Below, piece after piece: positions 1 through 6,628 of a stretch of DNA of 11,274 nt. The position numbers were made by a program, and so were the translations under genes. Source of the stretch: Bacteroidia bacterium (lineage in GTDB: Bacteria > Bacteroidota > Bacteroidia > AKYH767-A > OLB10); the NCBI GenBank assembly GCA_025450095.1, contig JANWID010000351.1:1-11274 (forward strand), in the 5' to 3' direction. Each line of letters opens with the position of its first letter. Within the stretch, counting starts at the first letter, position 1. The notes under the pieces were generated by a model. That model searched no databases. It was not told the DNA's origin and saw only the letters and a program-made list of their open reading frames with translations.

Positions 1-122
1 AAAGCAGTAATATCCGTCATAAGATAATCCTGAGTAGGTGTAATGCTGGCAGGACATATAACCTGATTTTGTGCCGTGGCAGATGGTTGATTGCTCCAGG
101 TTACAGAATTTTCACTCCAGGA
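1..122 (-). pseudogene. In-frame continuation of the DNRLRE gene after the TGA; runs off the left edge
   Basis: Reading the minus strand in the same frame past TGA 125-123 gives 40 open codons to the window edge. They begin SWSENSVTWSNQPSATAQNQ. 'SW-EN-VTW-NQPS' is the hallmark continuation of DNRLRE domains directly after 'RVT', so the coding sequence was evidently once continuous across the stop. No frame change is needed; one base substitution (for example TCA or GGA to TGA) explains it. This is either a nonsense mutation that makes the gene a pseudogene, or a sequencing/assembly error. Stop-codon reassignment is unlikely because at least four other genes here end in TGA. Confidence 0.6.
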
Positions 123-473
123 TCAGGTAACACGTTGCAACACACTTTCATTGGAGTTTGTAAGTGAAGTATCACTGGCATTAAAATTATTTAACGGAGC
201 AAAATAAAGATTCAATTGTGCGGATTGAATAACAGCGTTGGCAGGAAGTGCTGAAAAGTCAAATTTGAAAAAATTACGCCAGGTTACGGCAGTTCCCCCA
301 ATCGTCCAGGATCCTGAAAAATATTCAACTTCATTGGGGTTATTCTGTGCTGGTGCAAAATCATCAATAGTAGCATCTTCCCCTCCCGCATTAAGTTTAA
401 TTGAAATCGTGGTTTGTCCGTACGTGTTCCAACTGAACAAAAGCATGGTAATAATACCCAGTAATTTTTTCAT
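123..473 (-). CDS. Secreted DNRLRE-type protein, N-terminal part ending at an in-frame TGA
   Basis: The frame starts at the ATG at 473-471 and stops at TGA 125-123, giving 116 codons. Residues 1-19 form a signal peptide (MKKLLGIITMLLFSWNTYG, then QTT). The mature part resembles the start of a DNRLRE domain, a beta-sandwich module found in secreted bacterial proteins: an early 'DATIDDF' strand, then 'FFKFDFSALPANAVIQSAQLN' matching the usual [KF]FD-S-lP--A-I-sA-L pattern, and 'VLQRVT' just before the stop. The true domain does not end here, because the same frame continues after the TGA (see 1-122). A complete gene of this family would normally be much longer and, in this phylum, often ends in a T9SS sorting domain, which lies outside the window if present. 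A TATATTTG promoter element lies about 20 bases upstream of the start. Function is unknown; cell-surface or extracellular location is inferred from the signal peptide. Confidence 0.7.
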   Translation of the reverse strand: MKKLLGIITMLLFSWNTYGQTTISIKLNAGGEDATIDDFAPAQNNPNEVEYFSGSWTIGGTAVTWRNFFKFDFSALPANAVIQSAQLNLYFAPLNNFNASDTSLTNSNESVLQRVT

Positions 474-787
474 GGTTCCCGGTTTAGCTGATCAAATATA
501 ACAAATCATATCTAAGTTATTACAGCGGACAGCTTGTAATGGTTAGGACAGCACGAAAAGGTGGAATATTGGGTCGTCAAACAAAAAATCTGAATTCAGT
601 TAGCCGGGGATTTTAATCATCTGTAACCACCTGTTTTGGGATTCAATTTGATTAGCAATCGCGATAACATGATACAACCATTCAGGATAAAAAAATGAAA
701 AAGATCGGTTTTATATTAAATCCTGAAAAACGAAGGGATAGCACTCATACTATCCTTACACTCATCAATTGATTAAAAAAAAACAAG
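474..787. other. Non-coding stretch between the DNRLRE gene and tRNA-His
   Basis: This 314-base AT-rich stretch holds no convincing gene. It contains the TATATTTG promoter element at 493-500 and a small hairpin, GGATAG (736-741) pairing with CTATCC (750-755) around an 8-base loop. It also has a run of nine A at 775-783, which reads as nine T directly downstream of the tRNA on the minus strand and could help end its transcription. A 25-codon ORF at 695-772 (plus) is too short to support as a gene. Confidence 0.5.
493..500 (-). promoter_or_regulatory. Bacteroidota -7 element (TATATTTG) of the DNRLRE gene
   Basis: On the minus strand the sequence reads TATATTTG, an exact match to TAnnTTTG, ending 19 bases before the start codon. 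I found no convincing TTG (-33) element at the expected 18-21 base spacing, so this is only a half-supported promoter. The implied leader is very short. Confidence 0.4.
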
Positions 788-862
788 GGTGAAAGACGGG
801 GCTCGAACCCGCGACCTCCAGATCCACAATCTGGCGCTCTAACCAGCTGAGCTACAATCACC
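788..862 (-). tRNA. tRNA-His (anticodon GTG)
   Basis: The minus strand folds as a standard cloverleaf. The D stem is GCTC/GAGC, the anticodon stem CCAGA/TCTGG with loop TTGTGGA (anticodon GTG at 827-825), and the T arm GCGGG-TTCGAGC-CCCGT. The histidine-specific extra G(-1) at 862 is encoded and pairs with C73 at 788, the identity element of tRNA-His. The 3' CCA is not encoded; C73 is followed by CTTG. The acceptor stem is imperfect: positions 5:68 and 6:67 are both U-U oppositions, flanked by good pairs. All other stems are sound, so I take it as functional. It has its own promoter upstream (916-945), and a T9 run follows. Confidence 0.95.
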
Positions 863-915
863 ATTTTGACCTGATTACCACGTTGATAACAGGTCCCCCT
901 AAATCAAGGGGAGTG

Positions 916-945
916 CAAAATTAGGTAAATCATGGTAATGAACAA
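916..945 (-). promoter_or_regulatory. Promoter of tRNA-His (TTG-N19-TAATTTTG)
   Basis: On the minus strand TTG at 945-943 is followed by 19 bases and then TAATTTTG at 923-916. This is an exact match to the Bacteroidota sigma-ABfr consensus (-33 TTG, -7 TAnnTTTG) with optimal spacing. Transcription would start near 910, leaving a 5' leader of roughly 45-50 bases that RNase P would remove. That leader contains a short CCCCT/AGGGG hairpin (896-900 with 907-911). Confidence 0.65.
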
Positions 946-960
946 CCTCAGTCATCTATT

Positions 961-993
961 TTTGTTTTACTGAAGATGATAGGCGTAACTTTG
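961..993 (+). promoter_or_regulatory. Promoter of the copper ATPase gene (TTTG-N21-TAACTTTG)
   Basis: TTTG at 961-964 and TAACTTTG at 986-993 match the Bacteroidota -33 and -7 elements with a 21-base spacer. The start codon lies only 16 bases beyond the -7 element, so the leader would be about 10 bases with no room for a Shine-Dalgarno sequence. The putative transcript would include the glycosyltransferase gene that overlaps the ATPase gene. I see no CsoR/CopY-type operator that I could defend. Confidence 0.6.
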
Positions 994-1009
994 TGCCGCC
1001 CGGTAATTT

Positions 1010-3148
1010 ATGTCCGAAAAAACAGTTCTTAATGTAGAAGGAATGACCTGCTCCAATTGTGCGCAGGGCATATCCCGGTTCCTTGAAAAAAAGGGATTGA
1101 AGTCTGTCATCGTTGATTTTCCGACAGGAGAAGTTGCTTTTGAAAAATTTGCCCCGGGATCCATGAATGATATTGTTAAAGGTATCCAGGGGCTGGGGTA
1201 CCGTGTTCTTAATTCCGGTGAACCGACAGGACATAACGGTCATGCTCATAATCACAGGAGCCGGTTTACTCTCGAATTAAAGTTCATCATCAGTGCCTTG
1301 TTTACCTTGCCATTGTTATTGCATATGGTTTTCGATGCATCATTGCTACACTCCCCTCTTGTTCAATGGATACTATGTACCCCAGTTTTCCTGATAGGTT
1401 TGCAGCATTTTGGTAAAAGCGCATGGTCATCTCTAAAAACAGGAATTCCGAACATGGATGTACTGATTACACTGGGTGCAGCTTCGGCTTATTTTTACAG
1501 TGTAGCCGGAATTTTACTGAATGGTGATCACAACATTGCGAACTACCTGTTTTTTGAAACTTCAGCGACTATTATTACCCTGGTGCTTTTAGGTAATATT
1601 ATTGAAAAAAATTCCGTCAGGAAAACAACTTCTGCACTCAAAGACCTGGCTGCATTACAACCCCCTGTCGCAAATAAAATCACTATTGGAAATAACCTGG
1701 AAGAAATATTCACAACAGTTCCTGTTTCCGAATTACAAAAACACGATCCGGTACTTGTTAACACCGGAGGCGTTATTCCTGTTGATGGAAAAATTTATTG
1801 GGGAGCAGGTGTTATTGATGAATCATCCATGACGGGTGAAAGTATTCCAACAGATAAATTAACCGGCGATGATGTTATAGCCGGCACTATTGTAGTTTCC
1901 GGAACAATTAAAATAACAACTGGAAAAGCTGGCAGCCAAACTGTACTTTCAAATATAATTGAACTGGTAAAACAGGCACAACATGCAAAGCCGCCCATAC
2001 AAAAGTTAGGAGATAAGATCAGCGCCTGGTTCGTACCTGCAGTTATCCTGATTGCAATCGTAACATTCCTGCTAAGCTTTTTTGTATTTCATCTTTCAGC
2101 TCCAACATCAATGATGCACGCTATTGCAGTGCTTGTAATTTCCTGTCCCTGCGCTATGGGTCTAGCCACTCCTACTGCTGTGGCCGTAGGTCTCGGAAAA
2201 GCTGCCCGCCAGGGAATAATTGTGAAGGGAGGTGATACACTTGAGTTATTCGAAAATATCCGTATCGCGGTATTTGATAAGACCGGAACGCTGACAATTG
2301 GAAAGTTCAGGATTTCAACTTTTAAAACCTATGATTTTAGTGAACAGGAAGCTACGGATATTATATATAGTCTCGAACATTTTTCCGATCACTCACTGGC
2401 AAATTCATTGGTTACGGAATTGAAATCAAAAGCAACAAAGAGGATCGGATTTGAAAATGTTTCAGAACTAAAAGGATCAGGAATTAAAGCGGAAGATTCA
2501 GAAGGCAACAAATACTTACTGGGTTCTTACAATAGTCACAGGGACCTGACAACTGATAATACACATACTGTTTACCTGTCAAAAAATAACAAGCTGATTG
2601 CGACTGTTGATTTGCGTGACGATATCAAACCCGGTGCTGAGGAAATGATTAGATCACTGAAGGCAAATAGAATTGAAACAGTATTACTCAGTGGCGATAC
2701 AGAAAAACGTTGCAGGGAAGTTGCGACAAAGTTGGGAATCCCGACTGTATTCAGTGGTCAGCTGCCTCACGATAAAACCAGGATAATCTATGAGCTTAAA
2801 CAAAAAGGAAATTTACTGATGGTAGGTGACGGCATTAATGATGCACCGTCGCTTTCGGCAGCTGACCTGGGAATGTCATTCGGACACGCTACTAAAATAG
2901 CAGTCAACTCAGCACGGGTAATTCTCTTAAACAGTAACGATATGAAAGCTGTGATCACTGCCCTGCGAACCGGCAAACTCACTCTTCAAACAATCAGACA
3001 GAATCTGTTTTGGGCTTTTTTATATAATGTGATTGCTATACCGGTCGCGGCTATGGGATTTTTAAGTCCGATGGTTGCAGCACTGTCAATGGCTTTTTCT
3101 GATGTGGTGGTGATCGGCAATTCACTTCGTCTTAAATTCAGGAAATGA
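1010..3148 (+). CDS. copA: Cu(I)-exporting P1B-type ATPase (CopA-like)
   Basis: This is an integral inner-membrane pump that uses ATP to export monovalent copper (possibly silver) from the cytoplasm. The 712 residues show the full P1B order. One N-terminal metal-binding (HMA) domain carries GMTCSNC at 11-17. A short His-rich linker follows at about residues 74-86, then a first set of membrane helices. The actuator loop has TGES at 275-278, and the transmembrane metal site has CPC at 379-381 (SCPCAMGLATP). The phosphorylation motif DKTGTLT begins at D423, and the hinge GDGINDAP is at 606-613. The last helices hold Y672-N673...P678 and M694, typical of copper-selective pumps. Two motifs deviate: the nucleotide-binding 'HP' is His461-Ser462 (SDHSLA), and the helix-8 'MxxSS' is MAFSD. 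Length is slightly short for the family because there is only one HMA domain. The start is fixed by the promoter just upstream. The 3' end overlaps the glycosyltransferase gene by ATGA. Confidence 0.93.
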   Translation: MSEKTVLNVEGMTCSNCAQGISRFLEKKGLKSVIVDFPTGEVAFEKFAPGSMNDIVKGIQGLGYRVLNSGEPTGHNGHAHNHRSRFTLELKFIISALFTLPLLLHMVFDASLLHSPLVQWILCTPVFLIGLQHFGKSAWSSLKTGIPNMDVLITLGAASAYFYSVAGILLNGDHNIANYLFFETSATIITLVLLGNIIEKNSVRKTTSALKDLAALQPPVANKITIGNNLEEIFTTVPVSELQKHDPVLVNTGGVIPVDGKIYWGAGVIDESSMTGESIPTDKLTGDDVIAGTIVVSGTIKITTGKAGSQTVLSNIIELVKQAQHAKPPIQKLGDKISAWFVPAVILIAIVTFLLSFFVFHLSAPTSMMHAIAVLVISCPCAMGLATPTAVAVGLGKAARQGIIVKGGDTLELFENIRIAVFDKTGTLTIGKFRISTFKTYDFSEQEATDIIYSLEHFSDHSLANSLVTELKSKATKRIGFENVSELKGSGIKAEDSEGNKYLLGSYNSHRDLTTDNTHTVYLSKNNKLIATVDLRDDIKPGAEEMIRSLKANRIETVLLSGDTEKRCREVATKLGIPTVFSGQLPHDKTRIIYELKQKGNLLMVGDGINDAPSLSAADLGMSFGHATKIAVNSARVILLNSNDMKAVITALRTGKLTLQTIRQNLFWAFLYNVIAIPVAAMGFLSPMVAALSMAFSDVVVIGNSLRLKFRK

Positions 3149-4329
3149 ACCAGGAATTTCCGAACCCTCCACGTAAAAAAATCCTGTTCATTGCACGTTG
3201 GTATCCTGACCGCCACGATAGTATGCTTGGATTATTTATTCAAAAGCATGCGCAGGCTGTACAACTGGAATTCGATGTTTCGGTGCTTTATGTAACGGCC
3301 GATCCATTCCTTGAACCGGGGAAATCTTTCAGTGAGGAGCAGGAATTTCATGGCATCCGGGAATACCGGATTTATTTCGGCAAGCACCGGGCTACTATTG
3401 CAAACGTAATTTCTTATATTAAATATTATTTGAAAGGATTGTCCCATATGCTGTCATATGGAAAGCCTGATATATGTCATGTACATGTATTATCCCGAAC
3501 GGCATTCCCTGCTCTATGGCTAAAGATTACCCGAGGCATTCCTTACGTGATAACCGAACACTGGTCACGGTATCTGCCAATAAATATCAGCCAGGGAGCT
3601 TACAGCGGGTGGTTTCGAAAATTATTTACCCGTCTTGCCGTATATAATGCTTTTGCGGTAACAACCGTCACGGAAAACCTGGCCATGGCTATGAAAAGTC
3701 TTGGACTGAAAAATAAGTATCATATCATACCTAACGTTGCCGACATATACGATTTTCACCCGTTGCACGAGAAACAAAATCACCACACCCGAAAGCTTGT
3801 GCATGTTTCGTGTTTCGATGAACCTGCAAAAAATATCCAGGGAATGATCCGTGTGGTGAAAGAAATTGCCGGAATGAGAAAAGATTTCAGTCTGGAAATA
3901 ATCGGGGACGGCCGCGATTTTGAACAAGTCAGGAAATATGCAGTGGAATCAGGTGAACTGGATTCTACAATATTTATGACCGGACTGTTGACTGGTGAGG
4001 TATTAAGCAGTAAAATGCGGCATGCGGATGCATTTGTGATGTTCAGCAATTATGAAAATCTTCCGTGTACCATAATTGAATCACTTTGTTCCGGGGTTCC
4101 CGTAGTTTCCACCGATGTAGGTGGTATCCGGGAATATGTTTCAGATGAATTCGGAATTCTGGTTCCTCCCGGCGATGAGGCTGCACTTAAATCTGCTTTA
4201 TTGAAAATTCTCGATGGAAAACTAAAATTCAATACCGGAAAAATGAGGGATTACAGTGAACAAAACTTCTCAATGGAAAGTATCAGCAGGCGATTCAAAG
4301 AAGTTTATAAGGAATCCGGAAAAATCTGA
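3145..4329 (+). CDS. Glycosyltransferase family 4 (GT-B fold)
   Basis: This is a probable cytoplasmic or membrane-associated retaining glycosyltransferase that moves a sugar from a nucleotide-sugar donor to an unknown acceptor. The 394 residues have the two-domain GT-B layout. The N-terminal acceptor domain opens with a beta strand (KILFIARWYPD) and a 'GLFIQKHAQAV' helix typical of GT4 enzymes, with 'TEHW' further on. The C-terminal donor domain carries K229-N230 in 'EPAKNIQGM', a GDG turn, and the E(x)7E signature with E304 and E312 (ENLPCTIIE), followed by 'SGVPVVSTDVGGIREYV' and 'GILVPPGD'. The start ATG overlaps the copA-like stop (ATGA, 3145-3148), with an AGGA just upstream inside copA, so translation is probably coupled. 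No other polysaccharide genes are nearby, so the product cannot be guessed. It is not BshA, whose N-terminal signature differs. Confidence 0.9.
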   Translation: MNQEFPNPPRKKILFIARWYPDRHDSMLGLFIQKHAQAVQLEFDVSVLYVTADPFLEPGKSFSEEQEFHGIREYRIYFGKHRATIANVISYIKYYLKGLSHMLSYGKPDICHVHVLSRTAFPALWLKITRGIPYVITEHWSRYLPINISQGAYSGWFRKLFTRLAVYNAFAVTTVTENLAMAMKSLGLKNKYHIIPNVADIYDFHPLHEKQNHHTRKLVHVSCFDEPAKNIQGMIRVVKEIAGMRKDFSLEIIGDGRDFEQVRKYAVESGELDSTIFMTGLLTGEVLSSKMRHADAFVMFSNYENLPCTIIESLCSGVPVVSTDVGGIREYVSDEFGILVPPGDEAALKSALLKILDGKLKFNTGKMRDYSEQNFSMESISRRFKEVYKESGKI

Positions 4330-4481
4330 TCGCTGACATATGCATGTGATATATTCAATTTTATCCAATTTTAAATGCCCCTAATTTTAATATATTATCT
4401 TGAATTTCAATCATATACGAATATAAATCTCCGGAAAAAATAATAGTCTCTTTTTCTCCCCACATTTTGATGTTAATTATT

Positions 4482-4489
4482 TACTTTTG
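4482..4489 (+). promoter_or_regulatory. -7 element (TACTTTTG) upstream of the first Asp-box gene
   Basis: TACTTTTG matches TAnnTTTG exactly and lies about 77 bases before the ATG at 4567. A TTTG at 4466-4469 is only 12 bases upstream, too close for a normal -33 element, so support rests on the -7 hexamer and the AT-rich 237-base intergenic context. The predicted leader of about 70 bases is AT-rich and lacks a clear Shine-Dalgarno sequence. Confidence 0.4.
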
Positions 4490-4566
4490 CTATGATCTTT
4501 CAGTTGAATTTCCTCAGCTAAAATCTTTAAAAAATTTAACTTATTTATAACCTAAATTAAACCAAC

Positions 4567-6468
4567 ATGAAAAAATTATTACTCAGTGGATTGGCATTAA
4601 CTTTTTGCCTGGCAGCTGTGGCACAGCGTCCAACCAGCAGCTATCTTCAGAGCAGGTTGAGCCCAGCGATTACCAGCAAAACAGCTCGCGTTCTAAAGCC
4701 ATCAGATGTTTACATGGCTCCGGTGAATAATCCTAACCAATATGTAAGTACGAGCAACCGTTCATCCTCGATGGCTCCGGTTCAAATCGGAACTACTACT
4801 TATGATCTCCAGGCAAACTATGGTACACCCGGACAACGTATCTACTTGTGGAGTGATAACTCTATCAGTGCGATCTGGACATATGGTAATACATTCGTAG
4901 CACCTCCGGCTTCACCTCCTGAAAGAGGAACCGGATACAATTATTTCGATGGAAGTACCAGTACCTGGGGTGCACAACCAACTGCAAGGCTTGAAACTTA
5001 CAAAACAGGTTTCTCCTCCTTGGCATGTTCTGATGCTCTTGGTGAAATGGTAATTAACCATGGCGACAACTCATCTTTGGGTTCCTCCTGCTCTACCAGC
5101 ACAAACAAAATTTCCAGGCTCACAAAAGGAACAGGTACCTGGTCACAGAATCCACTTTCCTGCGGTTCTGTAATCTGGTGGCCACGTATTGCAATTGGTG
5201 GTGCAATCGGCACTTCTATTTTTGCAATTGGAAATGACAATGCCGGCGGACCAGTTAATTATTCACGTTCTATCAATGGTGGAGCTACCTGGGTCGATGA
5301 AAACATCACATTGCCAAACTTTACCACTGATGTATATGAAGGACCAGTTGATGCATATCAGGTTGTTACCCGTGGTGACGTAATTGCAATTGTTATTGGT
5401 GGATGGCTTGAGGACCTTATCCTCTGGAAATCTACTGACGGTGGTAACACCTGGGTTGAAACTAAAATCAACGAGTTCCCACTTTCTCCTTATGCTTATA
5501 ACACTTCAGGTGCTATCACTGACATAAACACTGACGGTATTGCAGATACTGTTCTGACTACCGATAGTGGTATTGCTCTTGCCATTGATAACAACAATAT
5601 GGTACACGTAGCTGTTGGAATGACCCAGGTACTTGATAGCGATACAACTAACGGATCGGTACTTTATTCTTATTTCCCCGGCACCGATGGATTGTGCTAT
5701 TGGAATGAGTCTATGGCTCCCAATACAATATTGAATAATGTAATCGCACAGATTGAAGATATTGATGGTAGTGGTGCAATTGAAATTCCGGCGGGACTGG
5801 CATTGTATCAGTGTTCACTTACAGGAATGCCAACTATGGGATTTGATGCATCGAACAATCTTCACCTGATGTATTCATCTATTGTTGAAAATACTACTAA
5901 CGGAAATACCCAGGATCCTTTACTTGAAGAAGCTTTCCGCAATATTTATTACATGAATTCAACTGATGGCGGTACAAACTTCTCTACACCGGTACGTATG
6001 GCTGGAGACGAATTTCTTGAGCAGGTATGGCCAAGCATGGCTGCCCGTGTGGATAACTCTATTCACGTTGTTTTCCACCAGGATGGTGAACCAGGTAATA
6101 CTTATCAGCCTTCAGCAGATTCAAATGGAAATGATGTACCAGATGCGTCAGCCGTTAATAATGTTATGTATAATGGTTATGCTAACCCTGTTGGTGTACC
6201 TGAAATTAATGCTGCAATTTTGAATACTCAGATTTACCCTAACCCGGTAAAAAATGTGATGAATGTTGACTTCACTTTGGAACAACCACAGGTAATGAAC
6301 ATTCAATTGGTGAACGTAATGGGACAGGTAGTTTATACTTCCGAACTCCAGGCTCATGCAGGAATCAATAACTTCAAACTAAATGTGAAAGAATTCGCAG
6401 CTGGTGTTTATTCATTGAATACTCAGTTCGGAGATCAGACCTTCTCAGAAAAAGTTGTTATTCAGTAA
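4567..6468 (+). CDS. Secreted Asp-box (BNR-like) protein with T9SS sorting domain, paralogue 1
   Basis: This is a 633-residue exported protein of unknown function, probably anchored to or released from the cell surface by the type IX system. A Sec signal peptide covers about residues 1-19, with likely cleavage before Q20 (AAVAQ). Three Asp-box motifs, typical of beta-propeller blades in sialidase-like folds, occur at 235-242 (SINGGATW), 289-296 (STDGGNTW) and a degenerate one at 465-472 (STDGGTNF). Asp-rich calcium-loop-like segments lie at 319-328 (DINTDGIADT), 398-406 (DIDGSGAIE) and 518-526 (DSNGNDVPD). The T9SS C-terminal domain starts at about 556 with IYPNP and ends in the usual beta-rich 'NVMGQVVY...GVYSLNT...EKVVIQ' pattern. 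I do not see the FRIP arginine motif of true sialidases, so enzymatic activity is not supported. It is co-linear with the next gene and is followed by its own terminator. Confidence 0.88.
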   Translation: MKKLLLSGLALTFCLAAVAQRPTSSYLQSRLSPAITSKTARVLKPSDVYMAPVNNPNQYVSTSNRSSSMAPVQIGTTTYDLQANYGTPGQRIYLWSDNSISAIWTYGNTFVAPPASPPERGTGYNYFDGSTSTWGAQPTARLETYKTGFSSLACSDALGEMVINHGDNSSLGSSCSTSTNKISRLTKGTGTWSQNPLSCGSVIWWPRIAIGGAIGTSIFAIGNDNAGGPVNYSRSINGGATWVDENITLPNFTTDVYEGPVDAYQVVTRGDVIAIVIGGWLEDLILWKSTDGGNTWVETKINEFPLSPYAYNTSGAITDINTDGIADTVLTTDSGIALAIDNNNMVHVAVGMTQVLDSDTTNGSVLYSYFPGTDGLCYWNESMAPNTILNNVIAQIEDIDGSGAIEIPAGLALYQCSLTGMPTMGFDASNNLHLMYSSIVENTTNGNTQDPLLEEAFRNIYYMNSTDGGTNFSTPVRMAGDEFLEQVWPSMAARVDNSIHVVFHQDGEPGNTYQPSADSNGNDVPDASAVNNVMYNGYANPVGVPEINAAILNTQIYPNPVKNVMNVDFTLEQPQVMNIQLVNVMGQVVYTSELQAHAGINNFKLNVKEFAAGVYSLNTQFGDQTFSEKVVIQ

Positions 6469-6487
6469 CAAATTGAAATTTTAATTT

Positions 6488-6519
6488 AAAAAAACCCTGT
6501 CCTACGACAGGGTTTTTTT
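6488..6519 (+). terminator. Rho-independent terminator after paralogue 1
   Basis: CCCTGTC (6495-6501) pairs with GACAGGG (6506-6512) around a CTAC loop. It is flanked by seven A (6488-6494) and seven T (6513-6519), which extend the stem and supply the U tract. It begins 20 bases after the stop codon. The preceding AATTGAAATT (6471-6480) and the CCTGTC core recur at nearly the same offset after paralogue 2. Confidence 0.9.
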
Positions 6520-6570
6520 GTTTTATGACATTAATTTAACAAAAAGCTACATTATATTGTAGTCCAATGC

Positions 6571-6599
6571 TTGTTTCTGTCGATAAATTTTTAAATTTG
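6571..6599 (+). promoter_or_regulatory. Promoter of the second Asp-box gene (TTG-N18-TAAATTTG)
   Basis: TTG at 6571-6573 and TAAATTTG at 6592-6599 match the Bacteroidota -33/-7 pair with an 18-base spacer. Together with the terminator just upstream, this indicates that the second paralogue is transcribed on its own rather than from the promoter of the first. The predicted leader is about 20-25 bases. Confidence 0.55.
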
Positions 6600-6628
6600 G
6601 TGTTCGCAAAAACTAAAACCGTTATCAT

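Noticed and set aside
123..125. TGA read as a sense codon (alternative genetic code or selenocysteine)
   Set aside because: At least four other genes here end in TGA, no SECIS-like hairpin is evident next to it, and the domain does not call for Cys or Trp at this place.
695..772. Plus-strand 25-codon ORF (starts MKKIGFILNP) between the DNRLRE gene and tRNA-His
   Set aside because: Too short, with no ribosome-binding site, promoter or recognisable family; such ORFs occur by chance in AT-rich DNA.
896..911. CCCCT-AAATCA-AGGGG hairpin as an operator or riboswitch for copA
   Set aside because: It lies upstream of the copA promoter and inside the tRNA-His leader; it is only 5 bp long and matches no operator or riboswitch I know.
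956..1255. Minus-strand open frame of 99 codons over the copA promoter and start
   Set aside because: It is antisense to a strongly conserved HMA domain, has no signature of its own, and runs across the copA promoter.
3145..4329. Glycosyltransferase as BshA, partner of the nearby bshB1
   Set aside because: The N-terminus (KILFIARWYPD...) lacks the BshA start pattern with its Gly-rich loop, and the gene lies over 4 kb away on the opposite strand.
4330..4566. Terminator or small gene after the glycosyltransferase
   Set aside because: The sequence is AT-rich with short repeats (CAATTTTA-like), but has no stable stem followed by a T tract and no plausible ORF.
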